64,000 nucleotides of DNA from positions 6,267,001 through 6,331,000 of the forward strand of contig NC_068573.1 in NCBI RefSeq assembly GCF_025698545.1, in the 5' to 3' direction. The position numbers and the translations under genes are program-made. The notes below the pieces were generated by a model. The model had not been told where the DNA came from. It saw only the letters and a program-made list of their open reading frames with translations, and ran no database searches. This document shows positions 37,000 through 47,942 of the stretch, one piece after another; position 1 is the stretch's first letter; every line of letters starts with the position of its first letter. The DNA is from Gossypium raimondii. Taxonomy: Eukaryota > Streptophyta > Magnoliopsida > Malvales > Malvaceae.

Positions 37000-37578
37000 T
37001 ATAATATAGAGTAAGTTACATAGATAGCCACTCAACTTTCAAAAATTTTCATTTTAAACACTAAAAAATGTTTACAAAGTTTGCTCATTTTAATCACTCC
37101 GATTGAAATTGCAAACAAAAATCTTACGAGACATTTCGATTATTATTATTTTCATTTTCCTCCTTGGATATTAATATCCACCTAGTTATTTTACATTCAA
37201 ATAATTTATTCTCATCAAAATCGAAATAACACAGGATTCCGCTTTCTATTCTCTACATATCCATCCATTGCCATTAACACTTTCTTTCATTCTTTTTTTT
37301 TTTTTTTTTTATCTTTACGCGCCTGAAAATAATAACAAAATTAGATAAAATGCTATATAAAATTTTCGTTTGCAATTTTAACATGAGTTATCAAAAATGT
37401 ATACCATTTTGCTAAATTTTTTATGTTTAAAATAAAATTTTTTGAAAGTTTAACCTAAAATATAATAATAATAACAAATTAATGAAAGTTTAGAATATGC
37501 CGGGATAAAAGCGATTTCTATAAACTTGGGCCAATTTTGTTCTAATGATTAATAAAAATGAAAACTAGCGTGTCCGTC
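37000..37578. other. tRNA upstream spacer
   Basis: A diverged copy of the spacer seen before the other tRNA-Ala genes (compare 17040-17300). It contains AAAGCGATTTCTATAAACTT just before the tRNA, as at 6.77 kb. Non-coding. Confidence 0.55.
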
Positions 37579-37650
37579 GGGATGTAGCTCAGATAGTAGA
37601 GCGCTCGCTTAGCATGCGAGAGGTACGGAGATCGATACCCCGCATCTCCA
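37579..37650 (+). pseudogene. tRNA-Ala (AGC) pseudogene
   Basis: Recognisable by GCTCGCTTAGCATGCGAG with anticodon AGC. It differs from the consensus copies at the first acceptor base (C instead of G, mismatched with the last C), in the D loop (AGATAGTAG for AGATGGTAG, losing a conserved G) and in the T stem (CGGAG for CGGGG). TTTTT follows. Probably inactive or weak. Confidence 0.75.
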
Positions 37651-38390
37651 CTTTTTGTTTATCTTTTCATTTTCAAACAAGCTTGCAGCCTCTGCTCAGT
37701 GCGATGAGAATATTCTCTTCAAATAGTTGAGTGAGACTCTGTTTCCCCTAGCTTTTAAAACATATTTCTATTCCCATTTGTATTGGTTTTAAAGTGAAGT
37801 ACAGACAAATGGATTCCTTAGGACTGTTTTTGCCCATGAGTTTCTATGAACACACCTCCACTGCTTATCACATTCACACGCACTTTTAATTAACTACCCA
37901 TTGGAAGATCTTCTGTTTGTAGACTGTTCTTAGAAAGCATAAACAATGAGCAGTAGAAGAAAACCCAAGCTTTTTTTTTCTGCCACAACACCTTTGCTTT
38001 GCATTCCATTATTGGGTCCTGATTGAGATGGTAAATGGATATAGTTCCAAAATCACCCTCACCTTTGTTGTTTTTGTTTAGTAGAAACATAATCAAAGAT
38101 TGGTCTTCAATTCTTGAGTTTGCTACTTATCACGATATGGTATTCAATATTCAAATTGTCATTAACTTGTTTTTTTTCTTAAGAAACATCTTTCTTGTTC
38201 ATTAAATTGATTGATATGGTTTAGCTTTACCAAAGAATTTCCATCAGCTTTTAAAGCTTTTGACTTGATTGAATGATATCAAGGAACAACAAGCTTTACC
38301 TATGAATAAAGAAATAAAAAAAATAAACTTAGATCACTCTCACCACAAGCCCTATTCTATTAACTCCTAAATCTAGAGATCTTCCAGGAA
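37651..38390. other. PM4 downstream region
   Basis: Non-coding 3' flank between the tRNA and the intact PM4 gene, homologous to 21712-22216. The part shared by all copies includes CATTCCATTRTTGGGTCCTGA and GATCTTCCAGGAATTA just past the stop. Confidence 0.55.
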
Positions 38391-38939
38391 TTACACATTT
38401 TCTGGACCTGGAACAACATCCCGTGTAATTTTGCTGCCATTGTTGGTCACTTTATAATTGGCACAACATCCCCTAGACACTTTGATTCTAAATATGCAGC
38501 AAGAGTTAGCAGATTGATGGGGATCGCAATCATGGACGAAATATAAGAAGAAGAGGAAATAACTTGTAGAAACTGCAGCAGCAAACACAAAAACAGCTAC
38601 AAGAGGGTGAACAAAGGTGGAGAATTGAAGAGCAAAGCCGACTAAGATAGCAGTGGCTAAAACCCATATGATAGATTGCAAGAAATCTTTCTTTGGTGAA
38701 GCGTGGGTTGGAGGTAAAGCTCGGAGTTGGTTTATGCAATACGTGAGACCCAAATAACCAAAGTAAACCATAACTATGAAACCCACCATGGGAAAGTCAC
38801 CATGGGTGTAGGCCTGGTACATTGTGGAGATGCAGTTGAATGTCAGATAATAGTCAGCTATGGCTGTTAGATTTATGGGGATTTCTGGATTGGTTGATGG
38901 CAGATTTGTGGTTTGGTTTTCATCACCAATTGCCTTCAT
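38391..38939 (-). CDS. PM4: small four-helix membrane protein, function unknown
   Basis: A single-exon open frame of 182 codons with start MKAIGDENQT and end DVVPGPENV. It is the only undamaged copy of four. Hydrophobic segments lie at about residues 24-42, 50-68 (FPMVGFIVMVYFGYLGL), 88-108 (SIIWVLATAILVGFALQF) and 112-134. Between helices 2 and 3 is a Pro/basic loop (RALPPTHASPKKDF). The tail is hydrophilic with paired Cys (SANSCC). It looks like one of the uncharacterised plant multi-pass membrane proteins; I cannot assign a function. A TATATATATATA stretch at about 39005-39019, some 70 nt upstream of the start, may be the promoter TATA region. It always sits next to tRNA-Ala, divergent from the PG upstream cassette in the intact unit order. 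Confidence 0.8.
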   Translation of the reverse strand: MKAIGDENQTTNLPSTNPEIPINLTAIADYYLTFNCISTMYQAYTHGDFPMVGFIVMVYFGYLGLTYCINQLRALPPTHASPKKDFLQSIIWVLATAILVGFALQFSTFVHPLVAVFVFAAAVSTSYFLFFLYFVHDCDPHQSANSCCIFRIKVSRGCCANYKVTNNGSKITRDVVPGPENV

Positions 38940-39369
38940 TGTTTTTGGATCGAAAAAGTTATATGAGTTTTGAGATTATGGTGGGAACCATACGCAAAAA
39001 ATGCTATATATATATATAGTTGTGTGTGTATGCTTATGATGATGATGAAGTGATTGGTTCGTGGGCAAAATCAAAGAAACTGAAGAGAAAATACCTGGAA
39101 GTTGACCGAGGAACAGAAAAAGGGTGGGGGGCGGGGGCAAGTCTGTTTGGAGTTTCTAGGAACTAGGAATTGGGAAACTTCTTTGCATTATTTTTTAATA
39201 TATGCGTGTGTAAATTCATGGAAAAGTGATGTCATTGTCAAGTGTATAAATTCATCGAAAGATTCTTTAAAACAGAACTTCGAAAATCTCATATTCGAGT
39301 TAAAGATCGACATTTTCATATATATCATATATCATATATACGCACATTAGGTAGTTAAAGAGAAGATTT
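38940..39369. other. PM4 upstream region
   Basis: Promoter side of the PM4 gene, with a TATATATATATA stretch. Further out is a G-rich run (GGGTGGGGGGCGGGGGC, 39123-39139) and AT-rich DNA. No gene is seen. Confidence 0.5.
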
Positions 39370-39640
39370 TTCATCCAAAAAAAATGAAAACTTTGCTATT
39401 TTATTACCCAAGAAGCAGCAAAAGTTGCTACAAAAGAACAACAAAACAAAGTCAAATGCTATACAAATTCAACCTAACCACAATGATTCAAAATACAGTA
39501 TCCCTCATATTAACACATTTACCCATCAGTCTAATCTTAACTGTTTCTTTAATCTTCAAAACCAGTGTATCTGCCATGGTAGGAGTCTTCCCAAAAAAGC
39601 CTCTCATTCCTTTCACACCAAATAGTATGGATATAACTGT
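39370..39640 (-). mobile_element. LINE 3'-end fragment
   Basis: On the minus strand it reads IHTIWCERNERLF, then (with a one-base frame change) KTPTMADTLVLKIKETVKIR and MGKCVNMRDTVF, stop at 39488. This is the typical zf-RVT C-terminus of plant L1-type (LINE) reverse transcriptases (IWxERNxR followed by an amphipathic tail). Only the last about 60 codons and the 3' UTR are present. No clear poly(A) tail is seen. It replaces the end of the last exon of the PG pseudogene next to it, as expected for a 5'-truncated LINE insertion. Confidence 0.65.
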
Positions 39641-39644
39641 ACTG

Positions 39645-41110
39645 CTATTTCACTATATGATGTTCCCTATTGATATCTTGATAAGCTATACTACTGATCT
39701 TCACAGCTGATGTCTGCAAAAGATATATAGTAATTAATTGATATTGGCAAAATATATATACAAAATAAAATAAGAGTGATTAATTTTAATATAGGAATGA
39801 AAAGAAAGATTATTAACCCTAAAGGGGAATAAGTAGTCATATTACGATAACCGTAAGTCAATTGAAGCATGAGAAGTTTTGCATTCAAATTTATTGATTC
39901 TAAGTTTAGTGGCATGAATCAAAGTAGAACATTGCATTTTTGGACTATCTTCAAATGTTAACCCTTTAATCTCTATACATTCTTGGAGCATGCTATGATA
40001 AAACCCTAAAAACAAAACCAAGAGGAGTCTCATGCAATAAAAGTAATTATCGTTTTATGTTGACAATTTTTCTGCCATATCATCTATCTTTATATAACAC
40101 ATCTTTAGAAACTCAAGAACTCGAAATTCAAGCACTTAAAACATTGATTTCCAAGGTTGACAGGCCTGTTACAAGAGAGTAAAGAACATATATATATGTG
40201 TATGTGTTTATCAGTAACTACCTTTTCCTTATGTTTGCAAGAAAGTTTCACCACTTATCTCCCTGGTCATTGATGGTGACAATTCCTTTTGCATTCCCAT
40301 GCAGAAGGTTTGTTTGGGGCTATGATTTTCCCATCAATCTGTAGCACAATTTATATGCAAAGTTTTCACAAAACTAATTAAAAACAGCTTCTAAATCATA
40401 CAAAAGACATCATTGTTATATATCCTTAGTTTCATACAATACTGTTGCTAAATATATAATTGAATTTAGGACGGAAGAGAAACGTAGAATTACATGGAAA
40501 CTAATATCATTGAGTTGAAAGTAAAGGGTTGCAGTAGAGAAGTCCTTCCTTGAGGTACAATAACAGTTGGTGACGAAGCTGAAGAACCACAAGCAAGCTT
40601 AAACCCTTATATATTATTCATATTATATACACTTAAATAGGTTGGTTTCTAAAAGCTTCTAACACGCCATAAAACAAAGCATATCAGTAGGCATACAACA
40701 CCAGTCCTAACCAATGTCTGCTTCGAACATCACAAAATTAGAAGCTTACAGAGCAAACACAATCAACCTTACAACGAAAAAAACGAAAACCTTAGAATCA
40801 GCATTCAGTCCAATCTCCGATAGATCCAAAGTTAATGGCATCAGATCTATTGTCGCCATAGCCATCAATCTTCCACTGATAATAAGATTCAGCCAACACA
40901 GTGTAATGAATCAAATCACTATTTTCCGCCACTAATGATAAAAATCCACCCCCCAATAATTGAAATGGCACTAATAAAATCAACAGTAAAAATAAATAAA
41001 TAGAGGCAAAGATAATAAAGAAGCACGCAGCAGACGGTGAGTGTATTTCCGTCAGAATCTGGTCATCGCCGTCGGCCTCATATCTGTACCTTTTGTTTTT
41101 CACTAATATC
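39645..41110 (-). pseudogene. Polygalacturonase pseudogene, exons partly retained
   Basis: Decayed inverted partner of the 33.5 kb remnant. On the minus strand: exon 1 remnant (YGDNRSDAINFGSIGD, about 40860-40800), exon 2 remnant at about 40500-40610 (VPQGRTSLLQPFTFNS-like), exon 3 remnant at about 40220-40340 with an internal deletion, the microexon near 40150, exon 5 start at about 39880-40010 ([14 protein letters not shown], then STLIHATKLRIN), and the first codons of exon 9 at about 39650-39716 (TSAVKISSIAY). Exons 6-8, with the catalytic DD, GHG and RIK motifs, are missing. It is a dead gene copy with many disruptions, capped by a LINE tail. Confidence 0.8.
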
Positions 41111-41345
41111 ACAATAATAGAACTCTATCATCAATCGATAGTTTCATCCATGTTTTATTGTGATATTTGTGAAAAAAAGAAGGTAAGAAAATGTTTTCCT
41201 TGTCCAATCTTGTTTGATTCAAACTCCACCCTCACCATTACCATCACCATCACCCTTGCCTTTTTGCACATTCGGCCACACCCTCTGATGCCCTAATTTT
41301 TCCTCTAAAGAATTTATAGGCACCCAAGCCCAGATCCACATGCCA
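41040..41345 (-). other. PG upstream cassette, copy 3, with hairpin
   Basis: Inverted, very similar copy of 33171-33485. The hairpin arms run 41087-41185 (CACTAATATCACAATA and TATTGTGATATTTGTG). The charged coding-like end (INSLEEKLGHQR) is at 41300. No functional gene is evident. Confidence 0.65.
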
Positions 41346-41778
41346 TTCTCTATTACTGTCCAATCCAGTATAAACAAATAAGCTTAATAACTGAGATTAA
41401 ATAAATGGTTAAAATTTGTCATAGTCCTTGTACTCTTTATAAATTTGAAATTTAATCTCTATACTTTTATTTTCAAGAATTTAGTCTATTACTTTTCAAA
41501 TTTCAAAATTCATATTCAATTGTTAGCACTATTAAATTTTTTGGCGTCACATTTTGAAATAAGAAGATAAATGCAATTAAAATTTTCTTCAAACAATTAT
41601 GGATTAAAAATTATGATTTATTATTCTATACATTAGACTAAAAGAACTACACAAACGAATCTAAAATGATGCTATTTTTGTTTAATAGGTAATAAAATAT
41701 TTTGGAAATAATTTTAAAAATAAGAAAGGAATTTTAAAAAATGGGTTTTTTATTAAAAAAATTAAAAATTATAAACTC
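41346..41778. other. Remnant 3' flank of a lost PG copy
   Basis: Matches the 3' flank of the PG genes at 26.4 kb and 45.3 kb (TTTGGAAATAATTTTAAAAA, then TAAGAAAGGAATT) up to AATTATAAA, after which the sequence switches to the RRP6-like fragment. The upstream cassette of this unit is at 43860-44220, so the PG body between them was replaced. The position of the Harbinger empty site is about 41491-41510. Confidence 0.6.
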
Positions 41779-42586
41779 TGATGATTCAAGCAAGCAACTT
41801 GTAGCATCTTCTGGGAGCCCTTGTACCACATTTGATGTTTTTGACCCAGATCCTTTAAGGGATGGTGGTTTGCGAGTGTTTATGCCCAAATCTACAGATG
41901 TTGATTCAACTTGCAAGGCTAACAAGGAAGGCATATACTTGTGCAATCTCCTCGACACTGAACAGGCCTCAAGGGTCTTGAAATTGGAATGAAATAACTT
42001 GGAGCATCTTCTGCAACACTATTGTGGAGTTACTGTCAACAAAGAGTACCAAAATGCAGATTGGAGATTGCGTCCTCTTCTTGATGAAATGCTCAGATAT
42101 GCCAGAGAAGACGCACATTATTTGTTGTATATTTATGATTTTATGAGAATCAAACTGCTATTGATGCTCAAGGAACTCGTACATTTTGATGCTCCTTTGG
42201 TAGAGGTCTATAAGCGAAGTTCTGCTGTATATATGCAACTGTACGAGAAAAAGCTACGGATGGAGAATTCGTATCTCCATATATATGGGTTGCAGGGAGC
42301 TGGTTTCAATACCGAGCAGCTAGCTAGAACTTGTTGATGCGCTTTGTGAACGGCGAGACATTATTGCCCGCACAGAGGATGAAAGGACCAATTACTTCTT
42401 GCCAAACAAAGTGCTTCTTGAAATTGCCAAGCAGATACCTGTAAACAAGAATGCAGGGGACGAGGTATTCTCTGATTCTACTGACAAACAAGGTGAGATT
42501 GAGGCTGTTGTTATTGTCACTGATGTGCACACCTTCAGAAAAATTGCTCACCTTGTTGACAATGCCAATAACGTAGAGCACTTGTA
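41779..42586 (+). pseudogene. RRP6-like exosome exonuclease fragment, intronless
   Basis: A part of the nuclear exosome 3'-5' exoribonuclease RRP6/EXOSC10 family (RNase D-type DEDD fold plus HRDC). From about 41950 it reads LLDTEQASRVLKLE, an in-frame stop, then NNLEHLLQHYCGVTVNKEYQ and NADWRLRPL. The exonuclease III motif YAREDAHYLLYIYDFMR follows, then the linker and start of the HRDC domain ([20 protein letters not shown], then [13 protein letters not shown]). One frame change lies near 42325. The first about 55 codons (SSDDSSKQLVASSGSPCTTF onward) are not recognised. No intron is visible across about 600 nt. It ends at TAA 42586 and adjoins the H+-ATPase fragment. Not functional. Confidence 0.8.
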
Positions 42587-42629
42587 ACAGGTGTTGGCAG
42601 CCATTGGAAACTTTTGTATATGCTTAGTT

Positions 42630-43575
42630 GGGTTGGGAATCAAGATGCTATTGTTTGCCTGTGTTGTTGGAATGCTAGGTGATCCAAAAGAGGCCAGAGC
42701 AGATTGAGGACTTGGCTCTCTTGCTGTGGTTAGACAAACTGTGCAAGAAAAACACAAGGTTGCTCAAGGAGAAGCATGGGAGTTTGTGGGTATACTCCCT
42801 TTGCTCGATCCTTCAAGGCTTTTAGTGCAGAGACAATTCATCCGGTTCTAAATCTCGGTGTCAATGTCAAGGTGATCTCTAGTGATCAACTAACCATTGG
42901 CAAAGAAACTGGTCACAGGCTCGATGGTTCCTATGAGCACAAATATGAGATTGTAATGAGGTTACAACAAATGACTCATATTTGTGGCATAACTGGAGAT
43001 GGTGTGAATGATGCACCTGCGCTTAAGAAGGCAGGCATTGGAATTGCAATGGATGATGCAACTAATGTAGCTAGTGGTGCATCGGATATAGTGCTAACAG
43101 AACCAGGGCTTAGTGTCATTGTTAGTGCTGTTCTAACAAGCCGAGCCATTTTTCAAAGAATGAAAAACTATATGCTTAGTCCAGTACTATCCAATTTGTG
43201 TTGGGATGTATGTTTCTTGCTCTTATTTGGAAATTCGATTTCTCGCCTTTCATGGATTTGAGGATTGCCATACTGAGCTATGAAACCATTATGACCATTT
43301 CCAAAGAGCCATCTCTTATGCCTATCTTATGGAAGCTCAAGGAGATATTTGCCACTAGCATGGTCCTCAATACCTACCTTGCTTGCATGACTGTTGTTTT
43401 CTTCTGGGCTGCTAACGGTTCCGACTTCTTTTCTGACAAGTTTGGGGTCAGTGGAGTGTTAGGGGAGTGGCCAATATGTTTCCTGAAAATGCTACTTGAG
43501 CCACAGCAGCAGCTGTGTGCAAATTTTCCCTACTTGAGGACAATAATCTTTTCTGGGAGACAGTATTTGTTATGA
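42630..43575 (+). pseudogene. Plasma-membrane H+-ATPase fragment, intronless
   Basis: A P3A P-type proton pump piece. It begins with LGDPKEARA, then [14 protein letters not shown]. The hinge region [20 protein letters not shown] follows (normally MITGDQLAIGKET). Then, after an internal deletion, [32 protein letters not shown] (the hinge TGDGVNDxP motif intact) and [20 protein letters not shown]. Next come membrane helices 5-6 in another frame ([20 protein letters not shown]) and [20 protein letters not shown]. The N-terminus, phosphorylation-site region (DKTGTLT) and regulatory tail are absent. There are several frameshifts and stops. It directly follows the RRP6-like fragment on the same strand without introns. 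Confidence 0.85.
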
Positions 43576-43859
43576 ACAAATTTAAAATTAAAGAAATAAA
43601 GTAAATAGTAAACGATGCGTTTAGGAGTTCAAAACATTATTGTAAAACGGTACGTGTTGATTAGTTAAAACAGTGTGTATAGGGATAGTCTAATGAAACT
43701 GCGTTCTAAGGGGACTCACGGTCTGAGCTGTGAGAAGGGCCAACTAACTGTTCAGTCTGTCATTCCTTCCTCTCGATTCTCTCTTCTTCTTCTTCCTTTC
43801 TTTTCTATCAAAATTTCTCTCTCAATAACAACCCCCCCCCCCCGAATTGAAATAGCACT
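43576..43859. other. 3' border of captured fragments
   Basis: Short non-coding stretch after the H+-ATPase piece, with a pyrimidine-rich run (TCTCGATTCTCTCTTCTTCT) and a run of about 12 C near 43830-43842. The origin is unclear. Confidence 0.4.
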
Positions 43860-44225
43860 AATGAAATCAACAGTAAAAAAAAGGAGGCAAAGATTATAAA
43901 GCAGCACGCAGCAGACGGTGAGTGTATTTCCGATAGAATCTGGTCATGGCCGTCGGCCTCATATCAGTACCTTTTGTTCCTCACTAATATCACAATAATA
44001 GAACTCTATCATCGATACAAGACGCAGCTTAGGGCATCCATAGTTTCATCCATGTTTTATTGTGATATTTGTGAAGAAAAGAAGGTAAGAAAATGATTTT
44101 CTTGTTTGATTCAAACTCCACCCTCGCCTTTTTGCATATTCGGCTATACCCTCTGATGCCCTAATTTTTCCCCTAAAGAATTTATAGGCACCCAAGCCCA
44201 GATCCACATGCCATTTTGTTGTATT
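43860..44225 (-). other. PG upstream cassette, copy 4, with hairpin
   Basis: A copy of 41040-41345, with the hairpin at 43968-44087 (CACTAATATCACAATA and TATTGTGATATTTGTG) and a short insertion in the loop (ACAAGACGCAGCTTAGGGCA). Its PG body is missing. Confidence 0.65.
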
Positions 44226-44533
44226 ACTGTCCAATCTAGTAAATAAATAAGGTTAGTAACTGAGATTAAATAAATGGTTAAATTTTGTAGTATTTTTTAT
44301 AAATTTTAAATTTTTATTTTTATTTTCAAGAATTTAATTTATTACTTTTTAAATTTTGAAATTTATGTTCAATTATTAGCACGATTAATTTTTTTGGTAA
44401 CAATATAATTAAAAAAATATTGTAATGAATCTGAATTTAGTAATATAGCCTTAACAAATTTAACAACTGAACCTGAATTTTGACATTTCAAAATAAAAAG
44501 TTTAAATTTTTAAAATAAAAATGCAGTTACATA

Positions 44534-45276
44534 TAGGGGTGTTCAGTCGGTTAACCGATCCGAAATAATATTAACCGAATTAATCGATCTTTCAAAAATT
44601 TTAACAGTTAACCGAACCGAAATTTTTCGGTTAATTCAGTCAGTTAACCGAATTAACCGAAAATTATATATTTTTTATTTTTGGTTAAAAATTACCCGAA
44701 TTACCCGAATTAACCGAATTGAATCACTACATAATTAAAAACATTACATAAGTCTTTGAATCACTAACATTACATAAGTCTTGAGATTAACACATAATTG
44801 AAATGTAAGTATTTAATATTCTCCATTTGTATCCATTTCTTCTCTCTCCAAAAGATCTCCATTTGCATTAAACCTAAAAAAATGTGCAAAAATTTAGCAT
44901 ATAATAGAAATATACTGAATTAAAAAAATCAAATAATATAAACAAACGAATAGATTATAAGTTAACAAGAATAAAATTTATTTTATTTATTAAATTATTT
45001 ATAATTTTTATGATTGAATTGGGTTGGATACTTGGGTTTGGATTGAGTTTAGGTGAATAGTGTGCCTATTTATATATTATAATTTTATTTATTAATTTTT
45101 TCGGTTAAACCTAAAAAATTCGGTTAACCGACCGGTTTCAAGCCAAATTAACCGTTAACCGAAAAATTAAAAAATAATTAACCGACCCCCGACCGAAAAA
45201 ACTCGGTTAACCGACCGATTTAATTCGGTCGGTTAACCGAATTTTTTCGGTTTTGCACGAATTTTGCACACCCCTA
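44534..45276. mobile_element. hAT-type MITE, 743 bp, exact 8-bp target duplication
   Basis: Ends TAGGGGTGTTCA and TGCACACCCCTA (one mismatch). Exact duplicate flanks are GTTACATA at 44526-44533 and 45277-45284. The 8-bp duplication and TAGGGGTG ends point to the hAT superfamily. Both ends are packed with CGGTTAACCGA and TTAACCGAA palindromic words. There is no transposase, so it is non-autonomous. The paired arm (about 26905-26925) lacks it. Confidence 0.9.
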
Positions 45277-45284
45277 GTTACATA

Positions 45285-45735
45285 TAGCCTATTTTAACCT
45301 AAAATAATTTTTGTTTTAGTTTACATCTTCAAAAATAAAAAGATTGTATAATTTTAGATTTTAGTTTTCTTTTCTTTTATCAATTCTAGTTTAAGTCTTT
45401 AGGAGTTTAAAATTTTCTTGAAACAATCATGGATTAGAACTTTATGATTTATTATTCTATACATTGGACTAAAATAACTACACAAACGATTCTAAAATAA
45501 TTCCATTTTATTTAATACGTAATAAAATATTTTGGAAATAATTTTAAAAATAAGAAAGGAATTTAAAAAAGGGCTTTTATAAAAAAATAGAAATTATAAA
45601 GCCTGTAATTGAAAAATGGAAAATTAGTGAAAACTTCATCTATACTAATATTTTTATTATATGTGATAATAGATAATACATTAAACCTAAAAATACTATT
45701 TACTAATTAAAAAAAACCTGAAAATAATTATCATG
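45285..45735. other. PG 3' flank (right arm)
   Basis: Inverted counterpart of 26409-26900. Non-coding and AT-rich. Confidence 0.6.
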
Positions 45736-47942
45736 TTATAAACAATATACTATGAACTTATTAATAAAGAAAAAAAGCCTAAAAATTATCTTCTTCTTGT
45801 AAACAAGATACACTTGGATGGACCCGTTTCTCAAGCCACGGGCATTAAGACAATACGATGACGTTTTGTCTTTATGCTTCTCGTATATCAAGTTAATGTC
45901 TTTCATGGTGATATTTTTGCATGGAACAGACTCACTGAATGAAAGCTGCACTGCTATTTCTTTAGGTGATGTGCCGTTGATATTTTCATAAGCTATATTG
46001 CTGATCTCCACAGCTGATGTCTGCAACATATATATATATATATAGTAATTAAAATTAAGAATGCTACATTGTTTCAAATATAAAAATGGAATCTAATAAT
46101 TAACCGCTTACTTGGTTCTTGCATTGTTTATGGGGGCAATAATACTGATCGATAACAGTAGGTCGAGTCGAAGAATGGGAAGTTATATCTTCAAATTTAA
46201 TGTTCCTCGCATGACCGTGTCCTCCCTAAGCGCACAACAACGATAATACGTAACAGTATTATTAATATAATTTTTTTTAAAAATGAATCAGAGTAGTGAT
46301 ATATACCTGCCAAGTTTTGATTCTAACTCCATTAGTTGTTCCATGGAATGTAACATTTCTTACATGAACAAATTCAACTTCCTCAGTTTTTCCCATAATT
46401 CCAAGGCTCCCAATGCTTCACATGACAATCAAATATTCAAAAATAAATTAACATAGAGATTTAATTTCATGAAGCAAGAGGAAAGATCATTGCAATAAAG
46501 TACGAAAATAGATTAAAAAACCGAAAAATGTACCTTATTCCGTGACCTGGACCGCATTCGATGTTACTAATGTTAATGTATTTAGATTCATTGCCAATTG
46601 ATATGCAATCATCACCTGAATTAATAAACAAATACGTATAGGACATTAGAATGAACATAAAGCTGTATGTAAAAAGAAATAAAACAAGCAAACAAACAAA
46701 CCGGTTTGAATGGTTGAATTATCTATAGAGACATTGGTGGAACGTTGGATGTGAATTCCGTCAGTGTTGGGACTGTGTCCCGGAGCTCGGATTGTAAGTT
46801 CAGTGGCATGAATCAAAGTAGAGCTTTCGAATGCAATGTGCATTTGTGGACTGTCTTCAAAGGTTAAACCTTTGATATCTACATTCTTGGAGTGTCCTAT
46901 CATGAATCCCTAAAACAAAAGCCACATAATTCTCATACAATTACGGTATACACAATTTATGTCAATGTTTTTCTGCCATACTAAAAATCTTGGTATCTTT
47001 ATAAATGCAAAAACAAGAAATTCGAACACATACCGTTGGTTTCCGATGTTGACAGGACTGTTACAAAGAGCAATGAACATGCATACATCAGTAAAAACCC
47101 AACAAGAAAGTTTAACCAGAAAATATTATATACATAGGTAGAAATCTTATGGGCTTATAATAGAATATAAACAATTACCTTTTCGTTATCTTTGCAAGAA
47201 AGTTTCCACCATTTATCTCCCTGGCCATTGATGGTACCAGATCCTTGAATGTGCAGACCATCGAAATTTTCAAAGCCAATCCAATGGTTACAATTTGTTT
47301 CACACTCCCAAGCAGAAGGTTTGGTTGGGGCTATGATTCTCCCATCAACCTGCACCCCAATTTATATGCAAAGTTTTCACAAAACAAATGTAAAGGAAGC
47401 AGTTTCTAACTAACACAAAAGACATAGGCCTCGTATTATGTATCCTTGGTTTTATACACTACTAGCACCATTACTAAATATATATGTAAATAAATTTACA
47501 ATCGAAATTAGAGAAAGAAATACCTGCAAAGTAATGTTATTAGAGTTGCAATGTTTGCCATTGAAAGTTAAAGGTTGCAGCAGATACGTCTTCCCTCGAG
47601 GTACAAGAAAGGTCGGTGATGGAGCTGAAGAATCACAAGCAGCATCCCAGGCATGCTTAAACATCTAAAATACATACATACCATTAGACCAAGCATATAT
47701 TATCAGTAGGCCTGCAGCGTCAATCCTAAACAATGTCTAGATAAAATTAGCAGCACAGAGAGCAGAGAGAATGAAAAGAAAACCTTAGAATCATCTTTCT
47801 GTCCATCTCCAATAGCTCCAAAGTTAATCACATTAAATGTATTGTCGATATTTATGTTGGTGTTCTTCAACTGACGAGAAGAGCCAATGAATACAATGCA
47901 TTGGATCAAAAGAAGTAACAACAAGATTTTCGAAGTTGCCAT
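45736..47942 (-). CDS. Polygalacturonase (GH28), C-terminus altered by frameshift
   Basis: Inverted near-identical copy of the gene at 24244-26408, with the same nine-exon plan including the 24-nt exon (about 47040), the same signal peptide (MATSKILLLLLLIQCIVFIG) and all GH28 motifs ([27 protein letters not shown]). Exon 1 has one extra codon (LKNTNINID). In exon 9 a 4-nt deletion after GLRNG shifts the frame: the usual ending RVHPSVSCLQEEDNF is replaced by a longer unrelated tail stopping at 45736. Also, a Cys of QLSCSES is Phe here, and the Cys in the lost tail is gone too. These are the family's C-terminal disulfide region, so folding may suffer. The catalytic part is intact. Could be a recent pseudogene or still active. 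Confidence 0.8.

Noticed and set aside
39384-39710. Open frame of 108 codons on +
   Set aside because: It lies opposite the LINE tail and PG exon-9 remnant on the minus strand, which explain the sequence.
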